A stretch of 64,000 bases of DNA. Source: Prosthecobacter sp. Its GTDB lineage: Bacteria; Verrucomicrobiota; Verrucomicrobiia; Verrucomicrobiales; Verrucomicrobiaceae. Positions 34,463 to 42,728 of this stretch are shown piece after piece. The notes beneath the pieces were generated by a model. It saw only the letters and a list, made by a program, of their open reading frames with translations. It was not told the origin of the DNA and did no database searches. Position 1 is the first letter of the stretch. Every line of letters starts with the position of its first letter. The stretch is taken from the NCBI RefSeq assembly GCF_034366625.1, contig NZ_JAXMIH010000023.1, positions 496,001-560,000 on the forward strand. The letters run 5' to 3'. A program made the translations under genes and the position numbers.

Positions 34463-35572
34463 TCACTCGTCAGCATCGGCGGCTGGCGCGGCTTTCGACG
34501 AACCCTTCTCCGCAGCAGCGCCTTTCTCGGCCTGCTTGGCTTTCACGGCGGCTTCGATCTCGGCATAGACGGTGGCGTCGTTGCGGAGGACTTCCTTGGC
34601 GGCATCACGGCCTTGGGCGAGCTGGGTGCCTTTGTAGCTGATCCAGGAGCCGCGCTTTTGCAGAATCTCGAAGTCCATTGCCAGATCAAGCAGGGAACCG
34701 ACATTCGAGATGCCCTCGTTGTACATGATGTCGAATTCGGCCTCCGTGTAAGGAGGTGCGAGCTTGTTTTTGACGATTTTGACCTTGGTGCGGTTGCCGG
34801 TGACGACACCGTCGGTGGTTTTGATGGCGCCGATGCGGCGGATGTCCACGCGCACGCTGGCGTAGAACTTGAGCGCCTTGCCACCAGGGGTCGTTTCAGG
34901 ATTGCCGAACATGACGCCTATCTTTTCACGAATCTGGTTGGTGAAGATGCAGCAGGTGCGTGCCTTGGCGATGATGGCGGTGAGCTTGCGCAACGCGGCG
35001 CTCATGAGACGTGCCTGGGCGCCGACGGTGGAGTCGCCGATGTCGCCTTCGAGTTCCTGACGGGTGACGAGCGCGGCCACGGAGTCGATGACGATGACAT
35101 CGAGCGCATTGGAACGCACGAGTGTTTCGCAGATGCGCAGGGCTTCCTCGCCGGAACTGGGCTGCGAGACGAGCAATTCATCCATTTTGACACCAAGACG
35201 GCGGGCATAAGCAGGGTCAAGGGCGTGCTCCACGTCGATGAAGGCGGCGAGGCCGCCAGTTTTTTGCGCTTGGGCGATGACGGTGAGCGTGAGGGTCGTT
35301 TTACCGGAGGATTCCGGGCCGTAAACTTCCACCACGCGTCCGCGTGGAAAACCACCCGTGCCGAGCGCCTGATCGATCAAGAGATTGCCGGTGGGGATGA
35401 CGCTGATGTCGGACTTCAAGCCTTCGCCGCCCATGCGCAGGATGGCTCCTTCGCCGTAGTCTTTCTGAATCTGCTGGATGGCGAGATCCAGATTGCGACC
35501 GCGTGCTTCGGCGAGTTTGTCGGTCTTGGCGGCGGTGGGTTCAGCGGATTCTTTGGAGGGGGATCTGGCCAT
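34463..35572 (-). CDS. recA: Recombinase RecA
   Basis: 369 residues. RecA polymerises on single-stranded DNA, exchanges strands and stimulates LexA self-cleavage. Walker A is [10 protein letters not shown] (about 71-80), followed by the core ATPase segments [25 protein letters not shown] and the L2 region with [21 protein letters not shown]. The C-terminal tail is Ala/Lys/Glu-rich. The ATG at 35572 is 31 bases downstream of a perfect TGTTC-N4-GAACA palindrome, so it is almost certainly SOS-regulated. It precedes the PilZ-like gene, separated by about 100 bp. Confidence 0.98.
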   Translation of the reverse strand: MARSPSKESAEPTAAKTDKLAEARGRNLDLAIQQIQKDYGEGAILRMGGEGLKSDISVIPTGNLLIDQALGTGGFPRGRVVEVYGPESSGKTTLTLTVIAQAQKTGGLAAFIDVEHALDPAYARRLGVKMDELLVSQPSSGEEALRICETLVRSNALDVIVIDSVAALVTRQELEGDIGDSTVGAQARLMSAALRKLTAIIAKARTCCIFTNQIREKIGVMFGNPETTPGGKALKFYASVRVDIRRIGAIKTTDGVVTGNRTKVKIVKNKLAPPYTEAEFDIMYNEGISNVGSLLDLAMDFEILQKRGSWISYKGTQLAQGRDAAKEVLRNDATVYAEIEAAVKAKQAEKGAAAEKGSSKAAPAADADE

Positions 35573-35603
35573 GGTCGTGGGTGGTAGGGGAGTGAATAAA
35601 AGC

Positions 35604-35617
35604 TGTTCGGTCGAACA
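35604..35617. promoter_or_regulatory. LexA (SOS) box upstream of recA
   Basis: TGTTC-GGTC-GAACA is an exact match to the TGTTC-N4-GAACA palindrome that I recall as the verrucomicrobial LexA site; the palindrome extends one base further on each side (C...G). It lies 31 bases upstream of the recA start, a normal operator distance. Confidence 0.85.
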
Positions 35618-35688
35618 GAAAGCGCATTTGAAGCATGCCGTAAAGCACTTTCACCTGCTGATCGCGATTTATTTGTGCCAAGCGCCCC

Positions 35689-36684
35689 TCAAAGCCCCTC
35701 GATCTGCTTCATCATCCCGCCGTAGTAGCCGCCCATCATGGCGATGATGCGGTAGGACACATAAACGACCACGATGCCGTAGGCGATTTTGGGCAGCCAT
35801 TGCGCCGCACGTTGCACGGCATCGCCCGCCTCGATGGTTTCGGCGGCGGCCCAGCGGTTCATCTCATGATCCAGCGTGCCTGACTCCTCCGCTGTGGCGG
35901 TGCCATGCACAAACACCATGGGAAAACCATGCACATCCGCCATGGCACCGGCGATGGTTTCCCCGGCGGCAATGCGCTGCGCCGCATCCTCTGAGGCGCG
36001 CCGTAACATCCCGCTGTGCGAAGCGCCTCCCGCGAGCAACATGCATTCCGTCATGCGCATCGAGGCGAGCAGGCAGGCATGAAACACCTGGGCGAAACGG
36101 GCCAGCGCCCAATGCCTGCGCACACTGCCGATGAACGGAATGCGCCCAAGCCAGGCATCCACGGTGGCTGATTCAGCTCCCAGCCGCGACAGCCAGCGCC
36201 AGAGCAGGAACAGTGACAGCAAAATCAACCACAACACCGCCAGCGGCATGAACACGCCCCGCAGTGAAGCAGATTCGCCCTGCATGGAGGCAGTCACCAT
36301 CGCAGGCAGTTCCGGCAGCACGATGCCGAGATGAGCCAGCACCAGCGGATAGATCATGGCCCCTACCGCTTGCCGCACCGCCAGATCCCAGGCCTCAAAA
36401 TAGCGCGACAGATGGCTGAATGCGTCGCTGAGACGCCCGCTGCGCTCACCTGCATCAATCAGCGCAAACTCCAGCGTGCCGGAAAAGGCGCCGCAGTGGG
36501 CGGTGAGCGAGTCGGCGATGCCTTTGCCCTCGCCAAGTCCTCGTTGCAGGCCTAGCAGCCAGGTCTGGCGCGCGTGTGAAGGCTGCTGCTTGAGCAGAAG
36601 GTCAATCGAGCGGTCGAGATGAAAGTCCGCGCTTACCAACTTGGCCAGTTCGCGATAGAGCAGGGCTTTTTCAGAGAGTTTCAT
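35689..36684 (-). CDS. GspF/PilC-like inner membrane protein
   Basis: 331 residues, shorter than a full GspF (about 400) but with both GspF-type domains: KLSEKALLYRELAKLVSADFHLDRSIDLLL and, near residues 200-230, FAQVFHACLLASMRMTECMLLA, each followed by an amphipathic GERSG/EESG turn (ALIDAGERSGRLSDA; ATAEESGTLDHEM). Three membrane helices lie at about 113-130, 155-170 and 305-322. It is the platform protein of type II secretion or type IV pilus machines; no other such gene is present, so it may serve a dispersed pilus system. The start is the ATG at 36684. Confidence 0.87.
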   Translation of the reverse strand: MKLSEKALLYRELAKLVSADFHLDRSIDLLLKQQPSHARQTWLLGLQRGLGEGKGIADSLTAHCGAFSGTLEFALIDAGERSGRLSDAFSHLSRYFEAWDLAVRQAVGAMIYPLVLAHLGIVLPELPAMVTASMQGESASLRGVFMPLAVLWLILLSLFLLWRWLSRLGAESATVDAWLGRIPFIGSVRRHWALARFAQVFHACLLASMRMTECMLLAGGASHSGMLRRASEDAAQRIAAGETIAGAMADVHGFPMVFVHGTATAEESGTLDHEMNRWAAAETIEAGDAVQRAAQWLPKIAYGIVVVYVSYRIIAMMGGYYGGMMKQIEGL

Positions 36685-36777
36685 CCGCAGCGGCAAAGTA
36701 ATGCCGCCACACCATCTGCGGCGAGCATAAACTTCTTACTTCTCAGCGCTGCGGCAGTGCTTATCATGCATGCCCGC

Positions 36778-37836
36778 ATGCCGCCTCCCACTGACAAAAA
36801 AGAAACACCCGACCAGCGCTGGATGCACCAGGCTCTCGATCAGGCGCAGCGTGGCGTCGGTCTGACGAGTCCGAATCCACCTGTGGGAGCCGTCGTCGTC
36901 GCGCAGGGCAAGGTCATCGGTCAGGGCTATCATCGCAAAGCCGGTGAGCCGCATGCCGAGGTGGAGGCGATCCGGGATGCGCAGCAGTCCAATTCCAAGC
37001 TGTTGCCTGGAGCCACGATCTACGTCACGCTCGAACCCTGCTGCACGCATGGCCGCACGCCGCCCTGTACCGAAGCGATCAAAGCCGCAGGCCTCAAACG
37101 CGTGGTCTATGGCGCGAATGATCCGAACCCGCAGCACGCCGGGCGCTGCCGTGATATGTTTCTGCTCGCTGGCATCGAAGTGACCGGCGGTGTGCTGGAG
37201 GCCGAGTGCCAGGCGCTGATCCGGCCCTTCACCAAATGGATCACCACCAGCATGCCGTATGTCATCGCCAAGGCGGGCCAGAGCCTCGACGGTCGCATCA
37301 CGCGTCCTGCGGGCGAAAGTCAGTGGCTCACCAACGATGCAGCGCGCGCTCATGGCCGCAGGCTGCGCATGCGCGTGGACGCCATCATCGTTGGTGCGGA
37401 AACGGTGCGGAAAGACGACCCACAACTCACCTTGCGTGATGGCAGTGCGGGGAGTGGCAAGCTGCAGCCCTGGCGCGTCGTTCTCACTCGCAGCGGCGAG
37501 ATCCCGCCGCACTCCCGCATTCTGACGGATGAGTTCAAAGACCGCACGCTCATCATGCTCGGCAAGGATCTGCCCGAAGTGCTCAAAGACCTCGGCAAAC
37601 GCGGCGTGATGACGGTGTTGATTGAAGGCGGCGGTATCATTCTCGGTCAGGCCTTCCGTGAAAAACTCGTCGATGAGGTTTATTGGTACATCGCGCCCAG
37701 GTTGTGCGGTGGTGGTCGCCCTTCGCTCGCTGGATCGGCGCTGCCACGATCCATTGAACTCGATCACGTCACCGTCCGTCCCATGGGCGACAATGTGATG
37801 GTGCATGGCTTTCCCATCTGGCCGGAAGGAACGTAG
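36778..37836 (+). CDS. ribD: Bifunctional riboflavin biosynthesis deaminase/reductase RibD
   Basis: 352 residues. The N-terminal deaminase domain has the zinc motif HAEVEAI and PCCTHGRTPPC (about 58-92) and TSPNPPVGAVVV; the C-terminal reductase has AKAGQSLDGRITRPAGESQW, VDAIIVGAETVRKDDPQLTLR and the pyrimidine-binding LIEGGGIILGQAFREKLVDE. It performs the deamination then NADPH reduction in riboflavin synthesis. The start at 36778 is chosen; an ATG at 36766 adds four residues. It is divergent from the GspF-like gene and appears monocistronic. Confidence 0.95.
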   Translation: MPPPTDKKETPDQRWMHQALDQAQRGVGLTSPNPPVGAVVVAQGKVIGQGYHRKAGEPHAEVEAIRDAQQSNSKLLPGATIYVTLEPCCTHGRTPPCTEAIKAAGLKRVVYGANDPNPQHAGRCRDMFLLAGIEVTGGVLEAECQALIRPFTKWITTSMPYVIAKAGQSLDGRITRPAGESQWLTNDAARAHGRRLRMRVDAIIVGAETVRKDDPQLTLRDGSAGSGKLQPWRVVLTRSGEIPPHSRILTDEFKDRTLIMLGKDLPEVLKDLGKRGVMTVLIEGGGIILGQAFREKLVDEVYWYIAPRLCGGGRPSLAGSALPRSIELDHVTVRPMGDNVMVHGFPIWPEGT

Positions 37837-37920
37837 CGCTCCCAAGCGGTTCCTTTCACTTTCGGCATCATCGAGATTCTGGCACGCCTGATGCTGTGCT
37901 AGTGGAGGATTTGACATGCC

Positions 37921-38502
37921 ATGATTGAATTTGCCCTGGAGCAATACCCTGTCCGCCAGACGTTGACCAACGGCGTGCAGACGCTGATCCGTCCCCTACA
38001 GGAGGAGGATGGACCGGCGTTCACGCGGTTTCATGACGCCATTCCCAGCGGTGAGCGCTTTCTCCTCAAGCACCGTCTGAACGGCACGGATGAAATCGAG
38101 GCCTGGTGCCATGACCTGAACTACGAGAAGCGTCTGACGCTGCTGGCGCTGGCAGACGGTCAGGTGGTGGGGCATGCGACGCTGCACCAGCGGCCCGGAG
38201 GCTGGAAACGGCACATCGGCATGGTGGATGCGTTGATTCACCCAGATTTTCGCGGCTTGGGCGTGTTGCGGGCGCTGTTGGGCGGTCTGGTGGAGGCGGC
38301 CACCCATGCCGGGCTGACGCGGCTGGAGGCGGAGTTCAACGGCGAGCGGAAGAACACGGTGCAGTCCTTCATGAAATGCGGCTTCGTGGAGCTGCTGCGA
38401 CTGCCCGACTACCTGCGGGACATGCAGGCGCAGCCGCATGATTACGTGCTCATGGGTCTGAACTTGGCGGTGGACTATGAGAATACCGGGGCAGGGGATT
38501 AG
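37921..38502 (+). CDS. GNAT-family N-acetyltransferase
   Basis: 193 residues. The GNAT core is recognisable: LIRPLQEEDGPAFTRFHDAI at the N-terminus, then strand ALADGQVVGHATLHQRPGGW, and the acetyl-CoA loop VDALIHPDFRGLGVLRALLGGLVEAA (the R/Q-x-x-G-x-G/A pattern reads RGLGVL). It would transfer an acetyl group to an amine whose identity is unknown. It follows ribD by 84 bp and precedes the GmhB-like gene; the two neighbours give no clear substrate. Confidence 0.85.
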   Translation: MIEFALEQYPVRQTLTNGVQTLIRPLQEEDGPAFTRFHDAIPSGERFLLKHRLNGTDEIEAWCHDLNYEKRLTLLALADGQVVGHATLHQRPGGWKRHIGMVDALIHPDFRGLGVLRALLGGLVEAATHAGLTRLEAEFNGERKNTVQSFMKCGFVELLRLPDYLRDMQAQPHDYVLMGLNLAVDYENTGAGD

Positions 38503-38601
38503 CGCGCCGTCACTAAGCGCATTTGCATGACGAATCAGAGGTGATGATGTCCGCAAAGATGTGTTTCCCTGCCGCTGCCGAGCGGCTATGCGTGCGCCTG
38601 C

Positions 38602-39165
38602 ATGCCCACCGGAACCCTGCCTCGCCCCGCTGTTTTTTTTGACCGTGATGGCGTCGTCAACCTTTCACCTGGCGATGGCTACGTGCTGCGCTGGGAGGAT
38701 TTCCATTTTGCTCCTGGCATCACCGAAGCCCTCGCGCTGTGCCGTTCACGTGGTTACGCCACGATCCTGGTGACGAGCCAGCAGGGCGTGGGAAAAGGTC
38801 TCATGACACAGGACGATTTGAACGATCTCCATGCGCGCATGCAGGAAGAACTGGGTCGGCACACCGCCGCCTTCGATGGTGTCTATGCCTGCACGCATCT
38901 CTCCGGCACCTGCACCTGCCGCAAACCGAGTCCTGAGATGATTCAGTGCGCGCAGAGCGATCATGGCCTCGATTTGAAGCGAAGCTGGCTCGTTGGCGAC
39001 CACGACCGGGACATACAAATGGCGCGCAATGCCGGCGTGCCACGTACAATCCGCATCTTGAGCCATCATGAGCCCCAGGTGGCGGCCGATTTCACGCTGG
39101 AGAGCACCGCGGAGCTTGCAGCACTGCTAGCGGCAGAACTTCCGGCAGGAGCGGGATCATCCTGA
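38602..39165 (+). CDS. HAD-family phosphatase, GmhB-like
   Basis: 187 residues. A HAD superfamily IIIA phosphatase with motif I FFDRDGVVN, motif II VTSQQGVGKG, the family zinc site CTHLSGTCTCRKP (about 95-107) and motif III GDHDRDIQMA. That arrangement fits D-glycero-beta-D-manno-heptose 1,7-bisphosphate 7-phosphatase of LPS heptose synthesis, or histidinol-phosphatase, which shares the fold. No heptose genes lie close by, so the exact substrate is left open. The start at 38602 has the conserved domain close to the N-terminus. Confidence 0.85.
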   Translation: MPTGTLPRPAVFFDRDGVVNLSPGDGYVLRWEDFHFAPGITEALALCRSRGYATILVTSQQGVGKGLMTQDDLNDLHARMQEELGRHTAAFDGVYACTHLSGTCTCRKPSPEMIQCAQSDHGLDLKRSWLVGDHDRDIQMARNAGVPRTIRILSHHEPQVAADFTLESTAELAALLAAELPAGAGSS

Positions 39166-39211
39166 TCCCAGCATCCACCCAAACGGGCCAGGATGGCCGC
39201 GCTCTTTTAGC

Positions 39212-40633
39212 TCAACGCTTCGCCATCGCCGTTTCGAGCGCCTTGCGGTAGTTCACCACGGCGTCACCGATGGCAGCGGAAACCTGCTGGCGGTAGGTGT
39301 CGGAGGCCACGAGGAGGCACTCCTTGGCATTGGTGACGAAACCGCCCTCAAACAGGATACCAGGTCGTTTGCAGCCGGTGAGCACGCTCCACTGCGCGCG
39401 TTTGATGCCGCGATCGACGAACTTGAAGCGGCTGATGACATTCGCATGCACCGCCGTCGCCAGCGCGATGTTGGCGGAGTCCTGTTTGTTGCCAGTGACG
39501 CCGTTCACATTGTAGCCGCCGCCGCGCGGGATGGTGGCTGCGGCGCTCTGCGGTGTCAGAGCCCAGGTTTCGATGCCGGACGCGGCGGAACCGCCGGAAT
39601 TGAAATGGAAGCTGAGGAAGATGCTCTTGGGCGTCTGGTTGGCGATGGCCACGCGTCCGCCCAGCGTGAGGAACCTGTCATCGGCGCGCGTCATGATGAC
39701 CTTGAAACCGCGCTGCATGAGCGCCGTGCGCACAGACATCGCCATCTTCAGCGCGAAGTCCTTTTCATAGCCGTAAACACCGCGCGCACCCGCGTCATGG
39801 CCGCCGTGTCCGGCATCGACGACCACGGTGTCGAAGTACTCGGCGTTCTGAATGTGGCTGGGATACAGCACCGGGTCGATCAGCTTGCACAGATCCAGGC
39901 GCGAGAACAGCACCTTGCCGTTGTAGGACTGCACCGGGAAGCTCAGGATGAACTTGATATTGTTGATCAGCAGATCCTGCGAACCGATCTGCGCCTTGAG
40001 GATGAGCTTCGAGGAGCCGAGCCAGAAATGATTGCCCTGCAGGCGGAAGGTGGTGAAACCATAGACCGGGTTGTAGAAGTTCCGGATGCTCTCGGCAGTC
40101 ACGTAGTCGCGTCCGCCTATTTTCACGATTTCCCAGCCGCCATTGGCGGGAAGCACCGTCACTGCGTCCGGTTTCACCGTGCTGGCGGTCTTGTCATCGT
40201 CGTCGGCTTTGAATTCACCCTTCATCGGGGCTTCGTTGTCCTTCGCCACGGACTTCGTCACATCCCTGATCGGTTCTGGCTGTGTCTTGGGCGTTTCTGC
40301 TTTGGGGGCGGTCGTGGGCTTGTTGAGCTCCACCTTCTTCTTGGTTCCGCCGGTCGTGGTGATGATGACACGCGGCGGCCTGCTGGTCGTCGGTGCGGGA
40401 GTCTTCGTGGTGGTTTTGGCCGGTTCCGACTTGGGCTTGACCGTCGGGGCAGGCTTGGGCACCGGCTTAGTTTCGGGTGCGGGCGGAGTCTCCTCCTTGC
40501 CGCCTCCGAAGAGCTTTTTGAAGAACCCCGGCTTCTCCTCCGCACATGCCGTGTCGAATGACACGGACGCCAAAGCGAAAACGAGGGTGGCGATGACGGC
40601 CTGGGGGAGTTTGGAGTGCAGTTCGGAAGTCAT
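39212..40633 (-). CDS. Exported N-acetylmuramoyl-L-alanine amidase (Amidase_3)
   Basis: 473 residues: a signal peptide (about 1-29, ending DTACA), a long Pro/Lys/Thr-rich linker (about 45-120), an AMIN-like beta region and an Amidase_3 catalytic domain at about 275-470. The zinc ligands are visible in VVDAGHGGHDAGARG, YEKD (Glu) and FLSFHFNS (His). It would cleave the amide between muramic acid and the peptide stem in the periplasm during cell division. The linker suggests attachment to the wall or outer membrane. The start is the ATG at 40633 beginning the signal peptide. Confidence 0.93.
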   Translation of the reverse strand: MTSELHSKLPQAVIATLVFALASVSFDTACAEEKPGFFKKLFGGGKEETPPAPETKPVPKPAPTVKPKSEPAKTTTKTPAPTTSRPPRVIITTTGGTKKKVELNKPTTAPKAETPKTQPEPIRDVTKSVAKDNEAPMKGEFKADDDDKTASTVKPDAVTVLPANGGWEIVKIGGRDYVTAESIRNFYNPVYGFTTFRLQGNHFWLGSSKLILKAQIGSQDLLINNIKFILSFPVQSYNGKVLFSRLDLCKLIDPVLYPSHIQNAEYFDTVVVDAGHGGHDAGARGVYGYEKDFALKMAMSVRTALMQRGFKVIMTRADDRFLTLGGRVAIANQTPKSIFLSFHFNSGGSAASGIETWALTPQSAAATIPRGGGYNVNGVTGNKQDSANIALATAVHANVISRFKFVDRGIKRAQWSVLTGCKRPGILFEGGFVTNAKECLLVASDTYRQQVSAAIGDAVVNYRKALETAMAKR

Positions 40634-40735
40634 GACGGGAATGACGGCGAAAATGTGGAAAGGCGGCCTTTTATAGTCCGAGTCGGCCCCGAGCGCAAAC
40701 GTTCTGACGCGGGCGGGGGGGAAACAAGGCAGGGA

Positions 40736-40849
40736 GGTCAAGGATTCGTCAAGTAGTGGTCAAGGTGGTCAAAATGGTGCTCCTTGGCCCGCTTGACCGG
40801 CGCAGCCTTGACCCGGCCTTGACGGCGAAGCCGCCTTGACCCATTGACC
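40736..40849. repeat. Dense GTCAAG/CTTGACC motif cluster upstream of gpmI
   Basis: The gap between the amidase and gpmI holds four GTCAAG/GTCAAA words in direct orientation followed by five CTTGACC/CTTGACGG/ATTGACC words in the opposite one. The left half is therefore a run of GTCAA and the right half a run of TTGAC, making the whole block an extended, imperfect inverted array. A thinner version lies upstream of mazG (10308-10381). Confidence 0.75.
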
Positions 40850-40857
40850 ATTCATCC

Positions 40858-42408
40858 ATGACCAAAAAACCCGTTGTTCTGATTATCCGTGATGGCTGGG
40901 GCATCAACCCTGGCGGCAAAGCTCAAGCCGTTGCCAATGGCGACGCCACGCTGCTCGCCAAGACCCCTTTTCACGACCACCTCTACGCCACCTACCCAAG
41001 TGGCACTGTCAGCGCCAGCGGCGAAGATGTCGGCCTGCCCGAAGGCCAGATGGGCAACAGCGAAGTCGGCCACCTCAATCTCGGTGCCGGTCGCGTCGTT
41101 TATCAAGACCTCACCCGCATCAACAAGAGCATCCGCGACGGCGAACTCGCCACGATGCCCGTGCTCGTCGAAGCCTTCGAGAAAGCCAAAGGCAAGCGCC
41201 TGCACTTCCTCGGCCTCATCAGTGATGGTGGCGTGCATTCGCATCAGGATCACCTAGCCGCGCTTTGCAATGCCGCGAAGACCGCTGGCGTCACCGATTT
41301 GATGGTCCACGCCATCACCGATGGCCGAGACACCTCCCCCACCGGCGGTGCTGCCTACATGGCGAAGCTGGAAAAAGATCTCGCCCCGAGCGGCGCGAAA
41401 ATCGCCACCGTCATTGGCCGCTACTACGCCATGGACCGCGACAAGCGCTGGGAGCGCAACAAGCTCGCCTGGGACGCCATCGTCCTCGGTCGTGGTGAAG
41501 TCCGCACCGATTTGCCGAGTGTCGCCGTGCAGGCCGCGTATCCGAGCGACCCGCGTGGCGATGAGTTCATGCAGCCCATGATCTTCTCGAACGCCAACGA
41601 GCAGCGTATTCGCGATGGCGATGTCATTCTGTGGTTCAACTTTCGCGCCGACCGCGCCCGCCAGCTCAGCGATGCCTTCTTGAAGGCCGACTTCGCGGGC
41701 TTCGATCGCGAAGTCACGCCGAAGACCGGCTACTACACGCTCACCGAATACGACGCCACCTACACCGACTTCGGTGCCCGCGTCATTTTCGCTTCCGAGA
41801 GCCTGAACAACAACCTTGGCCAGATCATCGCCGCCGCTGGTCTCACGCAGCTCCGTGCCGCTGAAACCGAAAAATACCCGCACGTCACCTTCTTCTTCAA
41901 CAGTGGCGTCGAAGAGCCAAACCCCGGCGAAGACCGCTACCTCGCCATTTCGCCCAAAGAAGTGCCCACCTACGACAAAAAGCCGCAGATGAGCGCCCCC
42001 GACCTCACCTTTGAGGTGCTGCGTCGCTTGGAAAAATACGACGCAGTCATCATGAACTACGCCAACCCCGACATGGTCGGCCACACTGGCGTCGTCGAGG
42101 CGGGCGTTCATGCCTGTGAGACCATCGATCTCGGCGTGCGCATGATCGTCGAAAAAGTGCTCGAACTCGGCGGCAAGCTCTTCATCACCGCCGACCACGG
42201 CAACTGCGAACTCATGCGCAACCCCGACGGCAGCCCCAACACCGCGCACACCACGAATCTCGTCCACGGCATCTACGTCGCCGCCGATTCATCGAATTAC
42301 ACCGTCGACAACGGCAAACTCGCTGACATCGCCCCGACGCTGCTCGATATGCTTGGCGTGGCGAAGTCTGCGGAGATGACGGGGAAGAGTTTGCTCATTC
42401 GCAAGTGA
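40858..42408 (+). CDS. gpmI: 2,3-Bisphosphoglycerate-independent phosphoglycerate mutase
   Basis: 516 residues, the normal length of GpmI, a manganese-dependent enzyme that interconverts 3- and 2-phosphoglycerate in glycolysis. The N-terminal metal site is VVLIIRDGWGIN (about 5-16), the phosphoserine is in QMGNSEVGHLNLGAGRV (about 62-78), and the C-terminal metal residues lie in MNYANPDMVGHTG and ITADHGNCE. The ATG at 40858 follows a GTCAAG-rich gap and the LMW phosphatase gene overlaps its stop by four bases. Confidence 0.97.
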   Translation: MTKKPVVLIIRDGWGINPGGKAQAVANGDATLLAKTPFHDHLYATYPSGTVSASGEDVGLPEGQMGNSEVGHLNLGAGRVVYQDLTRINKSIRDGELATMPVLVEAFEKAKGKRLHFLGLISDGGVHSHQDHLAALCNAAKTAGVTDLMVHAITDGRDTSPTGGAAYMAKLEKDLAPSGAKIATVIGRYYAMDRDKRWERNKLAWDAIVLGRGEVRTDLPSVAVQAAYPSDPRGDEFMQPMIFSNANEQRIRDGDVILWFNFRADRARQLSDAFLKADFAGFDREVTPKTGYYTLTEYDATYTDFGARVIFASESLNNNLGQIIAAAGLTQLRAAETEKYPHVTFFFNSGVEEPNPGEDRYLAISPKEVPTYDKKPQMSAPDLTFEVLRRLEKYDAVIMNYANPDMVGHTGVVEAGVHACETIDLGVRMIVEKVLELGGKLFITADHGNCELMRNPDGSPNTAHTTNLVHGIYVAADSSNYTVDNGKLADIAPTLLDMLGVAKSAEMTGKSLLIRK

Positions 42409-42728
42409 CCCGCCTTCTCTTCCTCTGCTCCCGCAACCAATGGCGCAGCCCGACTGCGGAGGCCGTTTATCAAAATGATCCACGTGTTGAGGTTCGCAGC
42501 GCGGGAGTCAGTGCTTCTGCTCGACAGCGTGTCACGGAAAAGCTGCTGTTGTGGGCGGATCGGGTGCTGGTGATGGAACACGAGCACAAGCGGCGGTTGC
42601 GCGATCAGTTCCCAGCCATCGCTCACGATCTGCGCATCGACGTTCTCGACATTCCTGACGATTACCCGTTCATGCACCCGGAGTTGGTCGCGCTGATTCG
42701 CGAACGCGTCGAACCGCTGCTGGCCTAA
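42405..42728 (+). CDS. Short low-molecular-weight phosphotyrosine phosphatase-like protein
   Basis: 107 residues, shorter than the typical LMW-PTP (about 150), with the P-loop CSRNQWRSPTAE (C-x5-R-S) at about 8-19 and the late DIPDDYPF region that would supply the aspartate general acid. A shortened subclass of this size exists and can be active. The GTG start overlaps the gpmI stop; the stop overlaps the convergent VWA gene by four bases. Confidence 0.85.
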   Translation: MTRLLFLCSRNQWRSPTAEAVYQNDPRVEVRSAGVSASARQRVTEKLLLWADRVLVMEHEHKRRLRDQFPAIAHDLRIDVLDIPDDYPFMHPELVALIRERVEPLLA

